A stretch of 64,000 nucleotides of DNA, taken from UBA1794 sp050946375. Its GTDB lineage: Bacteria > Bacteroidota > Bacteroidia > Bacteroidales > Bacteroidaceae. Location: positions 238,663-302,662 of the forward strand of contig JBMNUT010000001.1 of assembly GCA_050946375.1 (NCBI GenBank), written 5' to 3'. The notes under the pieces are model-generated. The model was not told where the DNA came from. It saw only the letters and a program-made list of their open reading frames with translations, and made no database searches. This document shows, piece by piece, positions 9,387-18,593 of this stretch; position 1 is the first letter of the stretch; every line of letters starts with the position of its first letter. A program made the translations under genes and the position numbers.

Positions 9387-9818
9387 ATGATAACCTACCA
9401 GACAGACGGCACACGGATGCCCAAGCTAAAGAAACGCGAGACCAACGCATGGATCCGGCAAGTGGCCCAAAGCTACGGAAAAACGATAGGCGAAATAGCC
9501 TACATCTTCTGCAGTGACGAGCGAATCCTCGAAGTAAACCGCCAATACTTGCAGCACGACTACTATACGGACATCATCACTTTTGATTACTGCGAAGGCA
9601 ATCGGCTCTCGGGCGACCTCTTCATCAGCCTGGATACGGTCCGCTCCAACGCAACACTCTACGGAACTCCCTACGAGACGGAGCTCCACCGCGTACTCAT
9701 CCATGGCATCCTGCACCTCTGCGGCATCGACGACAAGAAACCCGGTGCCCGCGCCGTAATGGAAGCCGCCGAAAACAAGGCACTGGCCCTCCTCCCCGCC
9801 AGAACACCCAAGCAATAA
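9387..9818 (+). CDS. ybeY: Endoribonuclease YbeY (rRNA maturation)
   Basis: 143 aa. The zinc-site segment reads HGILHLCGIDD, where most YbeY proteins have HGxLHLxGYDH; the third His is replaced by Asp. The upstream fold motif DIITFDYCEGNRLSGDLFIS is well conserved. YbeY is a single-strand RNase needed for 16S rRNA 3' processing and 70S quality control. It sits 14 bp before mutS and after spmAB, all on the plus strand, likely cotranscribed. The altered ligand may be a lineage feature and does not by itself imply inactivity. Confidence 0.9.
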   Translation: MITYQTDGTRMPKLKKRETNAWIRQVAQSYGKTIGEIAYIFCSDERILEVNRQYLQHDYYTDIITFDYCEGNRLSGDLFISLDTVRSNATLYGTPYETELHRVLIHGILHLCGIDDKKPGARAVMEAAENKALALLPARTPKQ

Positions 9819-9832
9819 AAACAGCAAAAAGT

Positions 9833-12460
9833 ATGGCAAAAGACATCGTCCTCACCCCCATGATGAAGCAGTTCCTTGAGCTGAAAGGAAAACACCCCGA
9901 TGCGCTCATGCTGTTCCGATGTGGCGATTTCTACGAAACCTACTCCGACGATGCCGTCGTCGCTGCCGACATTCTGGGAATTACCCTCACCCGTCGGGCA
10001 AACGGGAAAGGGAAAACCATCGAAATGGCAGGCTTCCCCCACCATGCATTAGACACTTATCTGCCCAAGCTCATACGCGCCGGCCGAAGAGTGGCCATCT
10101 GCGACCAGTTAGAAGACCCGAAACTCACAAAAAAGCTCGTCAAACGCGGAATAACCGAGCTCGTTACGCCCGGAGTCGCCATGAACGACACCGTTTTGAG
10201 CTACAAGGAAAACAATTTCCTCTGCGCCATCAGCTTCGGAAACAAGCCCCAACAGCAGTGCGGAATCGCATTTCTCGACATTTCGACCGGCGAATTCCTG
10301 CTTTCCGAGGGCAAGGAAGAGTACATAGACAAGCTGCTCAACAACTTTGCCCCCAAGGAAGTGCTCCTCATGCGCGGCACCCTGCCCCGATTCAAGGCCA
10401 CTTTCAGCGGAAAGCCCTTCACTTATGAGCTGGAGGACTGGGCTTTCAACGAAAACTCAGCCCGAGAGCGCCTTTTGAAGCACTTCGAGACGAAAAACCT
10501 GAAAGGCTTTGGCGTAGAGCGCCTGCGCTTGGGCCAAACAGCGGCCGGCGCCATCCTACACTACCTCGACATTACCCAACACACGCAGACCAAACACATA
10601 TTGACCCTGCGCCGTATCGAAGAAGAGCGCTTCGTTCGGCTCGACCGCTTCACCTGTCGCAGCCTGGAGCTGACGGAAAGCATGAGCGGCGAGGGGAAAA
10701 GTCTGCTGGACATCATCGATCGTACGGAGTGCCCCATGGGCGCACGCCTCCTGCGCCGCTGGATTCTGTTTCCCCTGAAGGAGAAAAAGGAAATCGACGC
10801 ACGCCTCGACGGCGTGGAGTACTTCTTCCGCAATCCCGAAGTGCACGAACTGCTCGAACAACAGCTGCAACAAGTGGGCGACATGGAGCGCATTCTCTCC
10901 AAAATCGCCACCGGACGCGTCTCGCCCCGCGAGTTGAACCAGCTCAAGACAGCCCTCCAGTGCGTGCAGACCATCAGGGAAGCCTGCCTGCAGGCCGACG
11001 ACGAAACGATACGCGCCTTAGGAGAAAAGATGGACGCATGCGCCACCCTGCGCGAATCCATCGCCCACACCCTGCGCGACGACCCGCCCGCCGTAAGCGG
11101 AAGGCCCAACACCATACGCGACGGAGTAAACGCCGAACTCGACGAGCTGCGCCACATAGCCTACGAGGGGAAAGACTACCTGCTCCAAATACAGCAACGC
11201 GAAATCGAAGCCACCGGCATACCCTCGCTGAAGATAGCCTACAACAACGTATTCGGCTACTACATCGAAGTGCGCAACGCTCACAAGGAGAAAGTACCCG
11301 CCGAATGGATACGCCGGCAGACGCTGGTCAACGCCGAACGCTACATCACCCCCGAGCTGAAAGAGTACGAAGAAAAAATACTGGGCGCAGAGGAAAAGAT
11401 ACTCTCCATCGAGACCCAGATCTACAACAGCCTCATCGCCCAGCTGGCCGGCGGCATCCCGCAGATGCAGACCGACGCCCTCATGCTGGGACGCCTCGAC
11501 TGTCTCCACTCGTTCGCCTCCACCGCCCGGGAAAGACACTACGTGCGCCCCGTCATAGCCGACGACAACGTGCTCACCATACGCCAGGGAAGACACCCCG
11601 TCATCGAAGCCCAAATGCCCGCCGGCGAGCGCTATGTGGCCAACGACGTGGAACTCAGCGGAAACAAACAGCAGATTCTCATCATTACCGGCCCCAACAT
11701 GGCCGGTAAGTCCGCACTCCTCCGCCAGACGGCCCTCATCACCCTGCTGGCACAGGCCGGCAGTTTCGTACCCGCCGAGAGCGCCCACGTCGGAATCGTC
11801 GACAAAATCTTCACCCGCGTAGGGGCCAGCGACAATATCTCAGCCGGAGAATCCACTTTCATGGTCGAAATGAGCGAAGCGGCCAACATCCTGAACAACG
11901 TCACCCCGCGCAGTCTCGTACTTTTCGACGAACTCGGCCGCGGAACCTCCACCTACGACGGCATCTCCATAGCATGGGCCATCGTAGAGTACCTCCACGA
12001 AAAAGGACAGGCACGGGCCCGCACCCTCTTCGCCACGCACTACCACGAACTGAACGAGATGGAAAAAACCTTTCCCCGCATACGCAACTACAACGTATCG
12101 GTGCGCGAAGTAGACAACAAGGTCGTCTTCCTGCGCAAACTCGTACCCGGCGGCAGCGAGCACTCCTTCGGTATCCACGTAGCCAAGCTGGCCGGCATGC
12201 CCCGCAGCATCGTCCAGCGCGCAGAAAGCATACTCAAACAGCTGGAAGAAAGCAGCCCCGGCGGAAAAGACGTAGGGAAAAGCATCAAGACCGTAGCCGA
12301 AAACTCCGGCAGAGGCGTGCAACTCAGCTTTTTCCAGCTGGACGACCCGGTACTGGCCCAGGTGCGCGACGAGATTCTCACCCTCGACGTAGACAACCTC
12401 ACCCCCCTCGAAGCGCTCAACAAGCTGAATGAAATAAAAAAGATAGTCCGGGGAAAATGA
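9833..12460 (+). CDS. mutS: DNA mismatch repair protein MutS
   Basis: 875 aa, normal for MutS1. The mismatch-reading Phe and Glu are in CGDFYETY near residue 30. Domain order is complete: mismatch-binding, connector, core/lever, clamp, ATPase. Walker A is GPNMAGKSALLRQ near residue 622, and Walker B is LVLFDELGRGTSTYDG. An HTH dimerisation segment follows. It recognises mismatches and recruits MutL, which is not in the window. Probably cotranscribed with ybeY. A repeat array follows the stop directly. Confidence 0.97.
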   Translation: MAKDIVLTPMMKQFLELKGKHPDALMLFRCGDFYETYSDDAVVAADILGITLTRRANGKGKTIEMAGFPHHALDTYLPKLIRAGRRVAICDQLEDPKLTKKLVKRGITELVTPGVAMNDTVLSYKENNFLCAISFGNKPQQQCGIAFLDISTGEFLLSEGKEEYIDKLLNNFAPKEVLLMRGTLPRFKATFSGKPFTYELEDWAFNENSARERLLKHFETKNLKGFGVERLRLGQTAAGAILHYLDITQHTQTKHILTLRRIEEERFVRLDRFTCRSLELTESMSGEGKSLLDIIDRTECPMGARLLRRWILFPLKEKKEIDARLDGVEYFFRNPEVHELLEQQLQQVGDMERILSKIATGRVSPRELNQLKTALQCVQTIREACLQADDETIRALGEKMDACATLRESIAHTLRDDPPAVSGRPNTIRDGVNAELDELRHIAYEGKDYLLQIQQREIEATGIPSLKIAYNNVFGYYIEVRNAHKEKVPAEWIRRQTLVNAERYITPELKEYEEKILGAEEKILSIETQIYNSLIAQLAGGIPQMQTDALMLGRLDCLHSFASTARERHYVRPVIADDNVLTIRQGRHPVIEAQMPAGERYVANDVELSGNKQQILIITGPNMAGKSALLRQTALITLLAQAGSFVPAESAHVGIVDKIFTRVGASDNISAGESTFMVEMSEAANILNNVTPRSLVLFDELGRGTSTYDGISIAWAIVEYLHEKGQARARTLFATHYHELNEMEKTFPRIRNYNVSVREVDNKVVFLRKLVPGGSEHSFGIHVAKLAGMPRSIVQRAESILKQLEESSPGGKDVGKSIKTVAENSGRGVQLSFFQLDDPVLAQVRDEILTLDVDNLTPLEALNKLNEIKKIVRGK

Positions 12461-12516
12461 AAAAACACCCGCCACTTTCCGCCCGAAGTGCCGCCACTTT
12501 TCGGAAAAAGCGAGCC
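12461..12516. repeat. 22-bp palindromic repeat array between mutS and ruvB
   Basis: Two units and a partial third, including AAGTGCCGCCACTTTTCGG at 12486-12504. It fills almost the whole 74-bp gap between the two genes. Confidence 0.7.
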
Positions 12517-12534
12517 TGATTTTTAGAAAAAGAC

Positions 12535-13575
12535 ATGACAGAAGATTTCGACATACACGAACAAGCCTACTCCAAGCGCGAGCGCGACTACGAAAACGTA
12601 TTGCGCCCCCTGTCGTTCGACGACTTCAAAGGACAGGAAAAGGTAGTGAAAAACCTGCGAATCTTCGTACAAGCAGCCAAACTGCGCGGCGAAGCGCTCG
12701 ACCACACCCTGCTCCACGGCCCTCCGGGCCTGGGCAAAACCACACTCTCCCAAATCATCGCCAACGAACTGGGCGTAGGATTCAAGATAAGTTCAGGCCC
12801 CGTGCTCGACAAGCCCGGCGATCTGGCCGGAGTACTCACCTCGCTGGAGCCGAACGACGTGCTTTTCATCGACGAGATACACCGCCTTTCGCCCGTAGTG
12901 GAAGAGTATTTGTATTCGGCCATGGAGGATTACCGAATAGACATCATGATTGACAAAGGACCCTCGGCGCGCTCCATACAAATCGACCTCAATCCGTTCA
13001 CACTCGTAGGGGCAACCACCCGGAGCGGCATGCTCACGGCGCCACTGAGAGCCCGTTTCGGCATCAACCTCCACCTGGAATACTACAACGACGACATGCT
13101 CCGCTCCATCATCCTCCGCTCGGCCTCCATCCTGCACGTGCCTTGCTCGAAAGACGCAGCCGCCGAAATCGCCTCGCGCAGCCGCGGCACGCCCCGTATT
13201 GCCAACGCCCTGCTCCGCAGAGTGCGTGATTTCGCACAAGTCGAAGGACAAGGCGAAATAAACACGGCCATCGCCCGCTACGCCCTCGAGGCGCTCAACA
13301 TAGACCGCCACGGGCTGGACGAAATCGACCACAAGATTCTGCTCACCCTCATCGACAAATTCGGAGGAGGACCCGTAGGAATCTCCACGATAGCCACCGC
13401 CATCGGCGAAGACCCCGGCAGTCTGGAAGAAGTCTACGAACCCTTCCTCATCAAAGAAGGCTTCCTCAAGCGCACACCCCGAGGACGCGAAGCAACCGAG
13501 CTGGCATTCCGCCACCTCGGACGCACACCCCGCGCCCGACAGACCGACTTCTTCGGGCAAAACCTCGAGGAATGA
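12535..13575 (+). CDS. ruvB: Holliday junction branch-migration ATPase RuvB
   Basis: 346 aa. Walker A GPPGLGKTTLS near residue 62, Walker B LFIDEIHR, and the sensor/arginine-finger segment GATTRSGMLTAPLRARFGI, then a winged-helix C-terminus. RuvB hexamers drive branch migration with RuvA, whose gene is not here; ruvC is also absent. It lies 74 bp after mutS and 42 bp before the flippase, all plus strand, a plausible run of cotranscription interrupted only by a repeat array. Confidence 0.97.
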   Translation: MTEDFDIHEQAYSKRERDYENVLRPLSFDDFKGQEKVVKNLRIFVQAAKLRGEALDHTLLHGPPGLGKTTLSQIIANELGVGFKISSGPVLDKPGDLAGVLTSLEPNDVLFIDEIHRLSPVVEEYLYSAMEDYRIDIMIDKGPSARSIQIDLNPFTLVGATTRSGMLTAPLRARFGINLHLEYYNDDMLRSIILRSASILHVPCSKDAAAEIASRSRGTPRIANALLRRVRDFAQVEGQGEINTAIARYALEALNIDRHGLDEIDHKILLTLIDKFGGGPVGISTIATAIGEDPGSLEEVYEPFLIKEGFLKRTPRGREATELAFRHLGRTPRARQTDFFGQNLEE

Positions 13576-13617
13576 ACCCCGAAAACTTACCCACTAACCC
13601 CTAAAGACCCCTTGCAC

Positions 13618-15090
13618 ATGGCCGGATTAAAGTCCTTAGCAAAAGAAACATTCATCTACGGAGCCAGCAGCATCGTGGGGCGGTTCCTCAACTATCTGCT
13701 GGTCCCGCTCTACACAATCAAGCTCCAAGCCGACACGGGCGGCTACGGCGTCATCACAAACCTCTACGCTTTCACCGCATTGCTACTCGTAATTCTCACG
13801 TACGGCATGGAAACCGGCTATTTCCGCTTCGCCAACCGCAAAGAGGAGAAAGCCGACACGGTGTATGCCACGACGCTTTGCTCAGTAGGCTTTACCAGCC
13901 TGCTGTTTGTGGCGCTGGTTGCGCTGTTTTTACCCTCGATTTGCCACCTGCTCCGCTACGATGCCCACCCGGAGTTCATCATGATGATGGCATTTGTAGT
14001 AGCGATGGACGCCTTCCAGAGCATACCTTTCGCCCGGTTGCGCCAGCAAAAGCGCGCCATGCTCTTCGTCGGCATCAAGTTTCTCTTCATCTTCCCCAAT
14101 ATTCTGCTCAACCTTTTCTTCTATCTGGGCTGCCCCTGGCTCATGGAGCATGCGCCCTCGACCGTAAGCTGGTTCTACAATCCCGACTACGGCGCCGGTT
14201 ACGCCTTCGTGGCCAACCTGATTTGCACGTCGCTGCAGATGATTGCCCTGATTCCCCAGCTGCGCGGCTTCCAGTGGCGCTTCGACGGGCAACTGCTGCG
14301 CCGCATGCTACACTACTCACTGCCGCTGCTCATACTCGGCATAGCAGGCATCCTGAACCAGACGGCCGACAAGATTCTCTACCCCTTCCTCGTGGATGAC
14401 CCGCAAGAGGCCAAAGTTCAGCTCGGAATATACGGCGCGGCAAGCAAAATAGCCATGCTTCTGGCCATGATGACGCAGGCTTTCCGCTACGCCTACGAGC
14501 CCTTTGTCTTCACCAACCAGCGCGACGGCGACAAACGCCCGATGTATGCACGGGCCATGAAGTTCTTCGTCATCTTCGGCCTGCTGGCTTTCCTGGGAGT
14601 CATGTTCTATCTCGACCTGCTCAAGTACCTGATTGGCCCGGGATACTGGGAGGGACTCCGCGTCGTGCCCATCGTAATGGCGGCCGAGCTGCTGATGGGC
14701 GTATATTTCAACTTGTCGTTCTGGTATAAACTCAGCGACCAGACGCGCTGGGGCGCCTATTTCTCGATTACGGGATGCGCCATCGTCATCCTGCTCAACG
14801 TACTTTTCGTGCCGACCTATGGCTACATGGCCTGCGCCTGGGCCGGACTTGCGGGATACGGCGCCGCCGCTCTGCTTTCTTACCTCGTAGGACAGCGTCG
14901 ATACCCCATCGCCTACGACATAAGGGGCATCATGCGCTACGTCTTTCTGGCTGCGGCGCTCTACATTGCGGCCGAGTATTTGCCCATCGAGCAGCTCTGG
15001 TTGAGCCTCATCTACAAGACTTTCCTCCTGGCCCTCTACGCGCTCTACGTCTACCAGCGCGAGTTTGCCCATCCGGCGAAGCCTGCGTAA
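13618..15090 (+). CDS. Polysaccharide flippase (MATE/Wzx-like, MOP superfamily)
   Basis: 490 aa from ATG 13618; a TTG two codons upstream is in frame but weaker. About 12-14 hydrophobic segments run through the protein. The start ETFIYGASSIVGRFLNYLLV is typical of the polysaccharide-biosynthesis branch of the MOP exporter superfamily, which moves lipid-linked oligosaccharides across the inner membrane. No glycan-synthesis cluster surrounds it, so the substrate is unknown. A strong terminator follows. Confidence 0.85.
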   Translation: MAGLKSLAKETFIYGASSIVGRFLNYLLVPLYTIKLQADTGGYGVITNLYAFTALLLVILTYGMETGYFRFANRKEEKADTVYATTLCSVGFTSLLFVALVALFLPSICHLLRYDAHPEFIMMMAFVVAMDAFQSIPFARLRQQKRAMLFVGIKFLFIFPNILLNLFFYLGCPWLMEHAPSTVSWFYNPDYGAGYAFVANLICTSLQMIALIPQLRGFQWRFDGQLLRRMLHYSLPLLILGIAGILNQTADKILYPFLVDDPQEAKVQLGIYGAASKIAMLLAMMTQAFRYAYEPFVFTNQRDGDKRPMYARAMKFFVIFGLLAFLGVMFYLDLLKYLIGPGYWEGLRVVPIVMAAELLMGVYFNLSFWYKLSDQTRWGAYFSITGCAIVILLNVLFVPTYGYMACAWAGLAGYGAAALLSYLVGQRRYPIAYDIRGIMRYVFLAAALYIAAEYLPIEQLWLSLIYKTFLLALYALYVYQREFAHPAKPA

Positions 15091-15123
15091 AGCCAGCGCT
15101 CCGCACGAAACCGTTCCCTACAC

Positions 15124-15177
15124 GAAGCCCGCTCCGAACAACTCTTGCACGGAGTTGCGGAGCGGGCTTCCCTTTTT
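15124..15177 (+). terminator. Intrinsic terminator after the flippase
   Basis: Outer stem GAAGCCCGCTCCG / CGGAGCGGGCTTC with an inner CAACTC / GAGTTG stem, followed by CCTTTTT. Confidence 0.85.
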
Positions 15178-15181
15178 AGCC

Positions 15182-15224
15182 AAAAGTCCCGGCACTCTCG
15201 TCTGAAAGTGCTGGGACTTTTATC
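15182..15224. repeat. 22-bp palindromic repeat pair
   Basis: Two units facing one another (AAAAGTCCCGGCACT... and AGTGCTGGGACTTTT). Together they form a hairpin between the convergent flippase and arabinofuranosidase genes. Confidence 0.75.
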
Positions 15225-15289
15225 TTAAAGTAGCAGCGCCATTTGCTTGCCGTGCGGCATCGGACGGCAAGAAGTTGCGGCGCATGCTG

Positions 15290-17257
15290 CTATTTCACGA
15301 ACTTGTAGACGGCAAAGGTCTTGGCGCCAAGGGTAGTTTCATACACATTGCCTTCGGCATAAGCCACGCCTGTCTGCGGCAATACATTGCCCGGTGCTTC
15401 CAGCGTGTTGACGATTTGCTGGTCGTCGGCATGAAGCAGGGTAACGGTGCCTTTGGAGAATTTCTCCTGACCCTTGAAGGTTATCTTCAGCGGCTGCTCC
15501 TGGTCGGAGGTATTGGCTATCTTCACGATGAAAGCCTGCTCGTTGGCGTCGTACACGGCGCTGGCATAGAGGCCGCCTTCGCCCGCAAGGGTCTTCTTGT
15601 TCTCGGTCAGCTTCAGCACGTTCGTGCCTTTATTGTAGCTGTAAAGCTGCTGCACGTAGTAGTTGATGGAGCGCACAGAGTTGAGATTGTCGAACCAGAT
15701 GAGGTCGGGACGCCACTGCCATCCGTCGACATGGGCGAAGAGCGGTGCATAAGTGGCCATGGGAACCACGTCGGCGTTGCGCTCCAGACCGGTCATGAAG
15801 GCAGCCTCGCAAAGGGCCGACTCGAAGCTGTTGGGCGTCTGCGCATGGCAAGCATATTCGCCGGCAAAGACTTTCGGGCCTTTGCGGTCGTAGTTGTCGT
15901 AACGGCGGGCGTTGTTCAGGAACCAGTCGGCAGGACGATAGTAGTGTTCATCTACGAGGTCTACCTTCAGGCGCTTCATCTCGGGCCAGAGATAGTCGAA
16001 GTCTTCGCCCGAAGCCTGCGGGCCGGAGGAGCCTACAATCTGTATGTCGGGATAAGCCTCGCGGATGGCTTTCACGAAAAGCTCCAGACGTTCGGGATAA
16101 ACTTCGCCCCACTGCTCGTTGCCGATGCCGACGAACTTCAGGTTGAAGGGAGCGGGATGGCCCATGTCGGCACGTACTTTTCCCCATTCGCTCGAGGCAT
16201 CTCCGTTGGCGAACTCGATGAGGTCGAGCGCATCGTCGATGTAAGGCTGCAAATCGTCGAGGGGTACGCGGCCGCTCTCATTGTTCGTCTGATACTGACA
16301 GGCAAGGCCGCAGTTGAGAATGGGCAGCGGTTCTGCGCCGATATCCTCGGCAAGCTGGAAATACTCAAAGAATCCGAGGCCATAGGTCTGGTAGTAATCG
16401 GGACTGTTGCGGTGCGCGAACGTATAGTTCCAGCGGTTTTCGTTCAAAGGGCGGTTCTCTACGGGCCCGACGCTGTTCTTCCACTGATAACGGGTGGCGA
16501 GGTCGATGCCTTCCACTATGCATCCTCCGGGGAAGCGGAAGACTCCGGGCTTCAAGTCGTAGAGCGCCTGCACGAGGTCCTTGCGCAATCCGCCGGGACG
16601 GCCTTTCCACGTGTCGGCGGGGAAGAGGGAAATGTGGTCGAGGTCTATCGAACCTTCGCTCAAGTAGAAGAGGCGCAGCTTGCCGCCTTCCATCATTTGC
16701 GAAGCAGTCAGGTCGGCAGAATACTTTTTCCACTCGCTGCCGCCCCCGATGGTCAGCTCCTGCGAGGCAATCACTTCGTTTGCCGGATTGACGAGCTCTA
16801 CGCGGATTTTCTTTTCGCCGCTCTCGCCGGCCGGAACACGCGCCCAGGTAGAGAATTTGTAGACGGCATCTTTCTTGACGGCCACGCCGAAAAAGCCTTC
16901 GTTCTGCAGGCCGGTACGGCGCTCGCGGTGGCCGGGCCAGGAAAGGCGCACGTAGGTCGGGTTACGGTCGAAGGCCGGCTGGTCGGTGCGCAGCTCGACC
17001 TTACCGAAGGTGTCCCATCCCATAAACTTCTGCGGGAACTCGAAGGAGCGGTTCTTCACCATTTCGGCATACAGACCGCCATCGGCACCGTAATTTATGT
17101 CCTCAAAAAAGATTCCGTACATCGTAGGCTGTACGGCAATACCCTTAGCCGGCTTGGAAGCATCTACCAGCAACTCGCGCACGGCCTGCTGTGCCTGTGC
17201 AGTGGTCAGCGCGGCACCTGCTGCCAGAACCGCAAGGAATGTCTTGTAGTTTTTCAT
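15290..17257 (-). CDS. Secreted GH51 alpha-L-arabinofuranosidase
   Basis: 655 aa from ATG 17257. A GTG eight codons upstream is open but would spoil the signal peptide MKNYKTFLAVLAAGAALTTA. Residues about 90-210 look like a carbohydrate-binding insert, as in many GH51 enzymes. The TIM barrel carries the acid/base Glu in GIGNEQWG and the nucleophile Glu in KVFAGEYACH. The family removes terminal arabinofuranose from arabinan or arabinoxylan; signal-peptide export suggests periplasmic or outer-membrane location. It stands alone, with no SusC/SusD or other glycosidase adjoining. A clear promoter lies at 17304-17334. Confidence 0.93.
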   Translation of the reverse strand: MKNYKTFLAVLAAGAALTTAQAQQAVRELLVDASKPAKGIAVQPTMYGIFFEDINYGADGGLYAEMVKNRSFEFPQKFMGWDTFGKVELRTDQPAFDRNPTYVRLSWPGHRERRTGLQNEGFFGVAVKKDAVYKFSTWARVPAGESGEKKIRVELVNPANEVIASQELTIGGGSEWKKYSADLTASQMMEGGKLRLFYLSEGSIDLDHISLFPADTWKGRPGGLRKDLVQALYDLKPGVFRFPGGCIVEGIDLATRYQWKNSVGPVENRPLNENRWNYTFAHRNSPDYYQTYGLGFFEYFQLAEDIGAEPLPILNCGLACQYQTNNESGRVPLDDLQPYIDDALDLIEFANGDASSEWGKVRADMGHPAPFNLKFVGIGNEQWGEVYPERLELFVKAIREAYPDIQIVGSSGPQASGEDFDYLWPEMKRLKVDLVDEHYYRPADWFLNNARRYDNYDRKGPKVFAGEYACHAQTPNSFESALCEAAFMTGLERNADVVPMATYAPLFAHVDGWQWRPDLIWFDNLNSVRSINYYVQQLYSYNKGTNVLKLTENKKTLAGEGGLYASAVYDANEQAFIVKIANTSDQEQPLKITFKGQEKFSKGTVTLLHADDQQIVNTLEAPGNVLPQTGVAYAEGNVYETTLGAKTFAVYKFVK

Positions 17258-17303
17258 GCAAATCGAAAATTTAGTTAGCACTTCTGTTCATGATTATAGA
17301 GGG

Positions 17304-17334
17304 CAAACCTACTGAAAATTTACGTACTATGCAA
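17304..17334 (-). promoter_or_regulatory. Promoter of the GH51 gene
   Basis: Reading minus: TTG (17334-17332), 20-bp spacer, TAGGTTTG (17311-17304). The leader to ATG 17257 would be about 40 bases. Confidence 0.7.
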
Positions 17335-17397
17335 GGGAAACGCAGTGCATTCTCCGAAATGGCAGGCAAAAAGAATCCTTTCCCCGCAGGGGTATAT

Positions 17398-17474
17398 GAA
17401 AATTGCCTTGCAGCTTTTCGGTAAAAGCCGCAAGGCAATCGGTAAAAAGTGGCAAGGCTTTTCCGGAAAAGCCT
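17398..17474. repeat. 22-bp palindromic repeat array next to the folA stop
   Basis: Three units. The first two pair as TTGCCTTGCAGCTTTT / AAAAGCCGCAAGGCAA, a terminator-like hairpin just past the stop of folA. Confidence 0.7.
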
Positions 17475-17995
17475 CAGCGAATTCGTTTCAGAGTGAGGAA
17501 AGTAAACGCGAAAGGATTACGTTCGTCGGCCGGATGCGCCTCCATTTCGAGCGTTTCCCATTCGGCCGGGTCGAAATCGGGGAAGAAGACATCGGCACCC
17601 GCCCCGTCGTGTTCCACAGAAGTGAGGTACAGACGGTCGGCGTGCGGCAAGGCTTCGCGATAGACGCTGTGGCCGCCTATGACGAACACTTCCGTCTCTT
17701 CGTCCGTCCCCGCACTGCCCTGGGCCGGACGGCACGCATCGAGCGCCGCACGGAGGCTGTCAAAACACTCAGCGCCGGGGAACTCTGCACCGGGCTGCCT
17801 GCTTAAAACGATATTTCGACGGTTGGGAAGTGCGCCTTTCGGCAGGGATTCAAACGTGCGGCGCCCCATGATGATGGGATGCCCCGTAGTCAGTTGCTTG
17901 AAACGGCGCAGGTCGGCGGGAAGAGGGCACAGCAGGTCACCGTCGCGGCCGATGCCGCCATTCTGTGCGACGGCTGCAATGAGCGAAACAATCAT
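17474..17995 (-). CDS. folA: Dihydrofolate reductase
   Basis: 173 aa. N-terminal SLIAAVAQNGGIGRDGDLLC is the nucleotide/substrate loop, with the catalytic Asp in LPADLRRFKQLT and the NADPH motif IIMGRRTFESLP, then VFVIGGHSVYREAL. It reduces dihydrofolate to tetrahydrofolate for thymidylate and purine synthesis. It follows the Lrp-type regulator gene by 13 bases on the same strand; thyA, often adjacent in other bacteria, is nearly 9 kb away. Its stop touches a repeat array. Confidence 0.95.
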   Translation of the reverse strand: MIVSLIAAVAQNGGIGRDGDLLCPLPADLRRFKQLTTGHPIIMGRRTFESLPKGALPNRRNIVLSRQPGAEFPGAECFDSLRAALDACRPAQGSAGTDEETEVFVIGGHSVYREALPHADRLYLTSVEHDGAGADVFFPDFDPAEWETLEMEAHPADERNPFAFTFLTLKRIR

Positions 17996-18008
17996 CGGGC
18001 ACTATTCG

Positions 18009-18497
18009 CTAATAGTTGGCAACCTCTTCCTCCGAAGAATCGGGGATAGGCACCGGACGGTTCAGGGCTTCGTGGAAAGAGATGAGCGTCTCCGTACGGG
18101 AGAGGCCGAGGGGTTGCAGCTTTTCGTGGATGATTTGGAGCAAATGTTCATTGTTGTAGGCGTAAATCTTGATGAACATGTCGTACTTTCCCGTAGTGAA
18201 GTGGCACTCGACCACCTCGGGAATTGCCTTCAGGGCCTCCAGTACTTGCTCAAAGGAGCCGGGATCCTTCAGGTTCAGCCCCATGTATGCACACGTATCG
18301 TAACCTATCTTTTCCGAATCTACTATATATTGAGAGCCTTTGAGCACACCCAATGCGGCCAACTTCTGTATCCGCTGGTGAATAGCCGCGCCCGAAACGT
18401 TGCACGCACGGGCAACTTCAAGAAAAGGAACGCGGGCATCGCGAACAATCATCCGCAGTATTTGTACGTCGAGCTTATCCAATTGTAAATGTCTCAT
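18009..18497 (-). CDS. Lrp/AsnC-family transcriptional regulator
   Basis: 162 aa. An N-terminal HTH (DKLDVQILRMIVRDARVPFL ... VSGAAIHQRIQKL) is followed by an AsnC/RAM effector-binding domain with FTTGKYDMFIKIYAYNNEHL. Family members bind amino acids and act as multimeric regulators. It precedes folA by 13 bases and is divergent from the M64 peptidase, so either could be its target, though no operator was identified. Confidence 0.92.
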   Translation of the reverse strand: MRHLQLDKLDVQILRMIVRDARVPFLEVARACNVSGAAIHQRIQKLAALGVLKGSQYIVDSEKIGYDTCAYMGLNLKDPGSFEQVLEALKAIPEVVECHFTTGKYDMFIKIYAYNNEHLLQIIHEKLQPLGLSRTETLISFHEALNRPVPIPDSSEEEVANY

Positions 18498-18563
18498 AGC
18501 ATAAATTTTCGGCGAATATACGGAAAATCTTAACTATACAAGGCGTTTCCTTGGAAAATGTGC

Positions 18564-18571
18564 TATTTTTG
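18564..18571 (+). promoter_or_regulatory. -7 box (TATTTTTG) for the M64 peptidase
   Basis: Exact TAnnTTTG match 22 bases before the ATG at 18594. No good TTG partner 20 bp upstream. Confidence 0.5.
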
Positions 18572-18593
18572 CACCAAAATCTCTTAAATCAAC

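Noticed and set aside
15275..17278. Long plus-strand open frame opposite the GH51 gene
   Set aside because: Shadow of the arabinofuranosidase, which has catalytic motifs, signal peptide and promoter on the minus strand.
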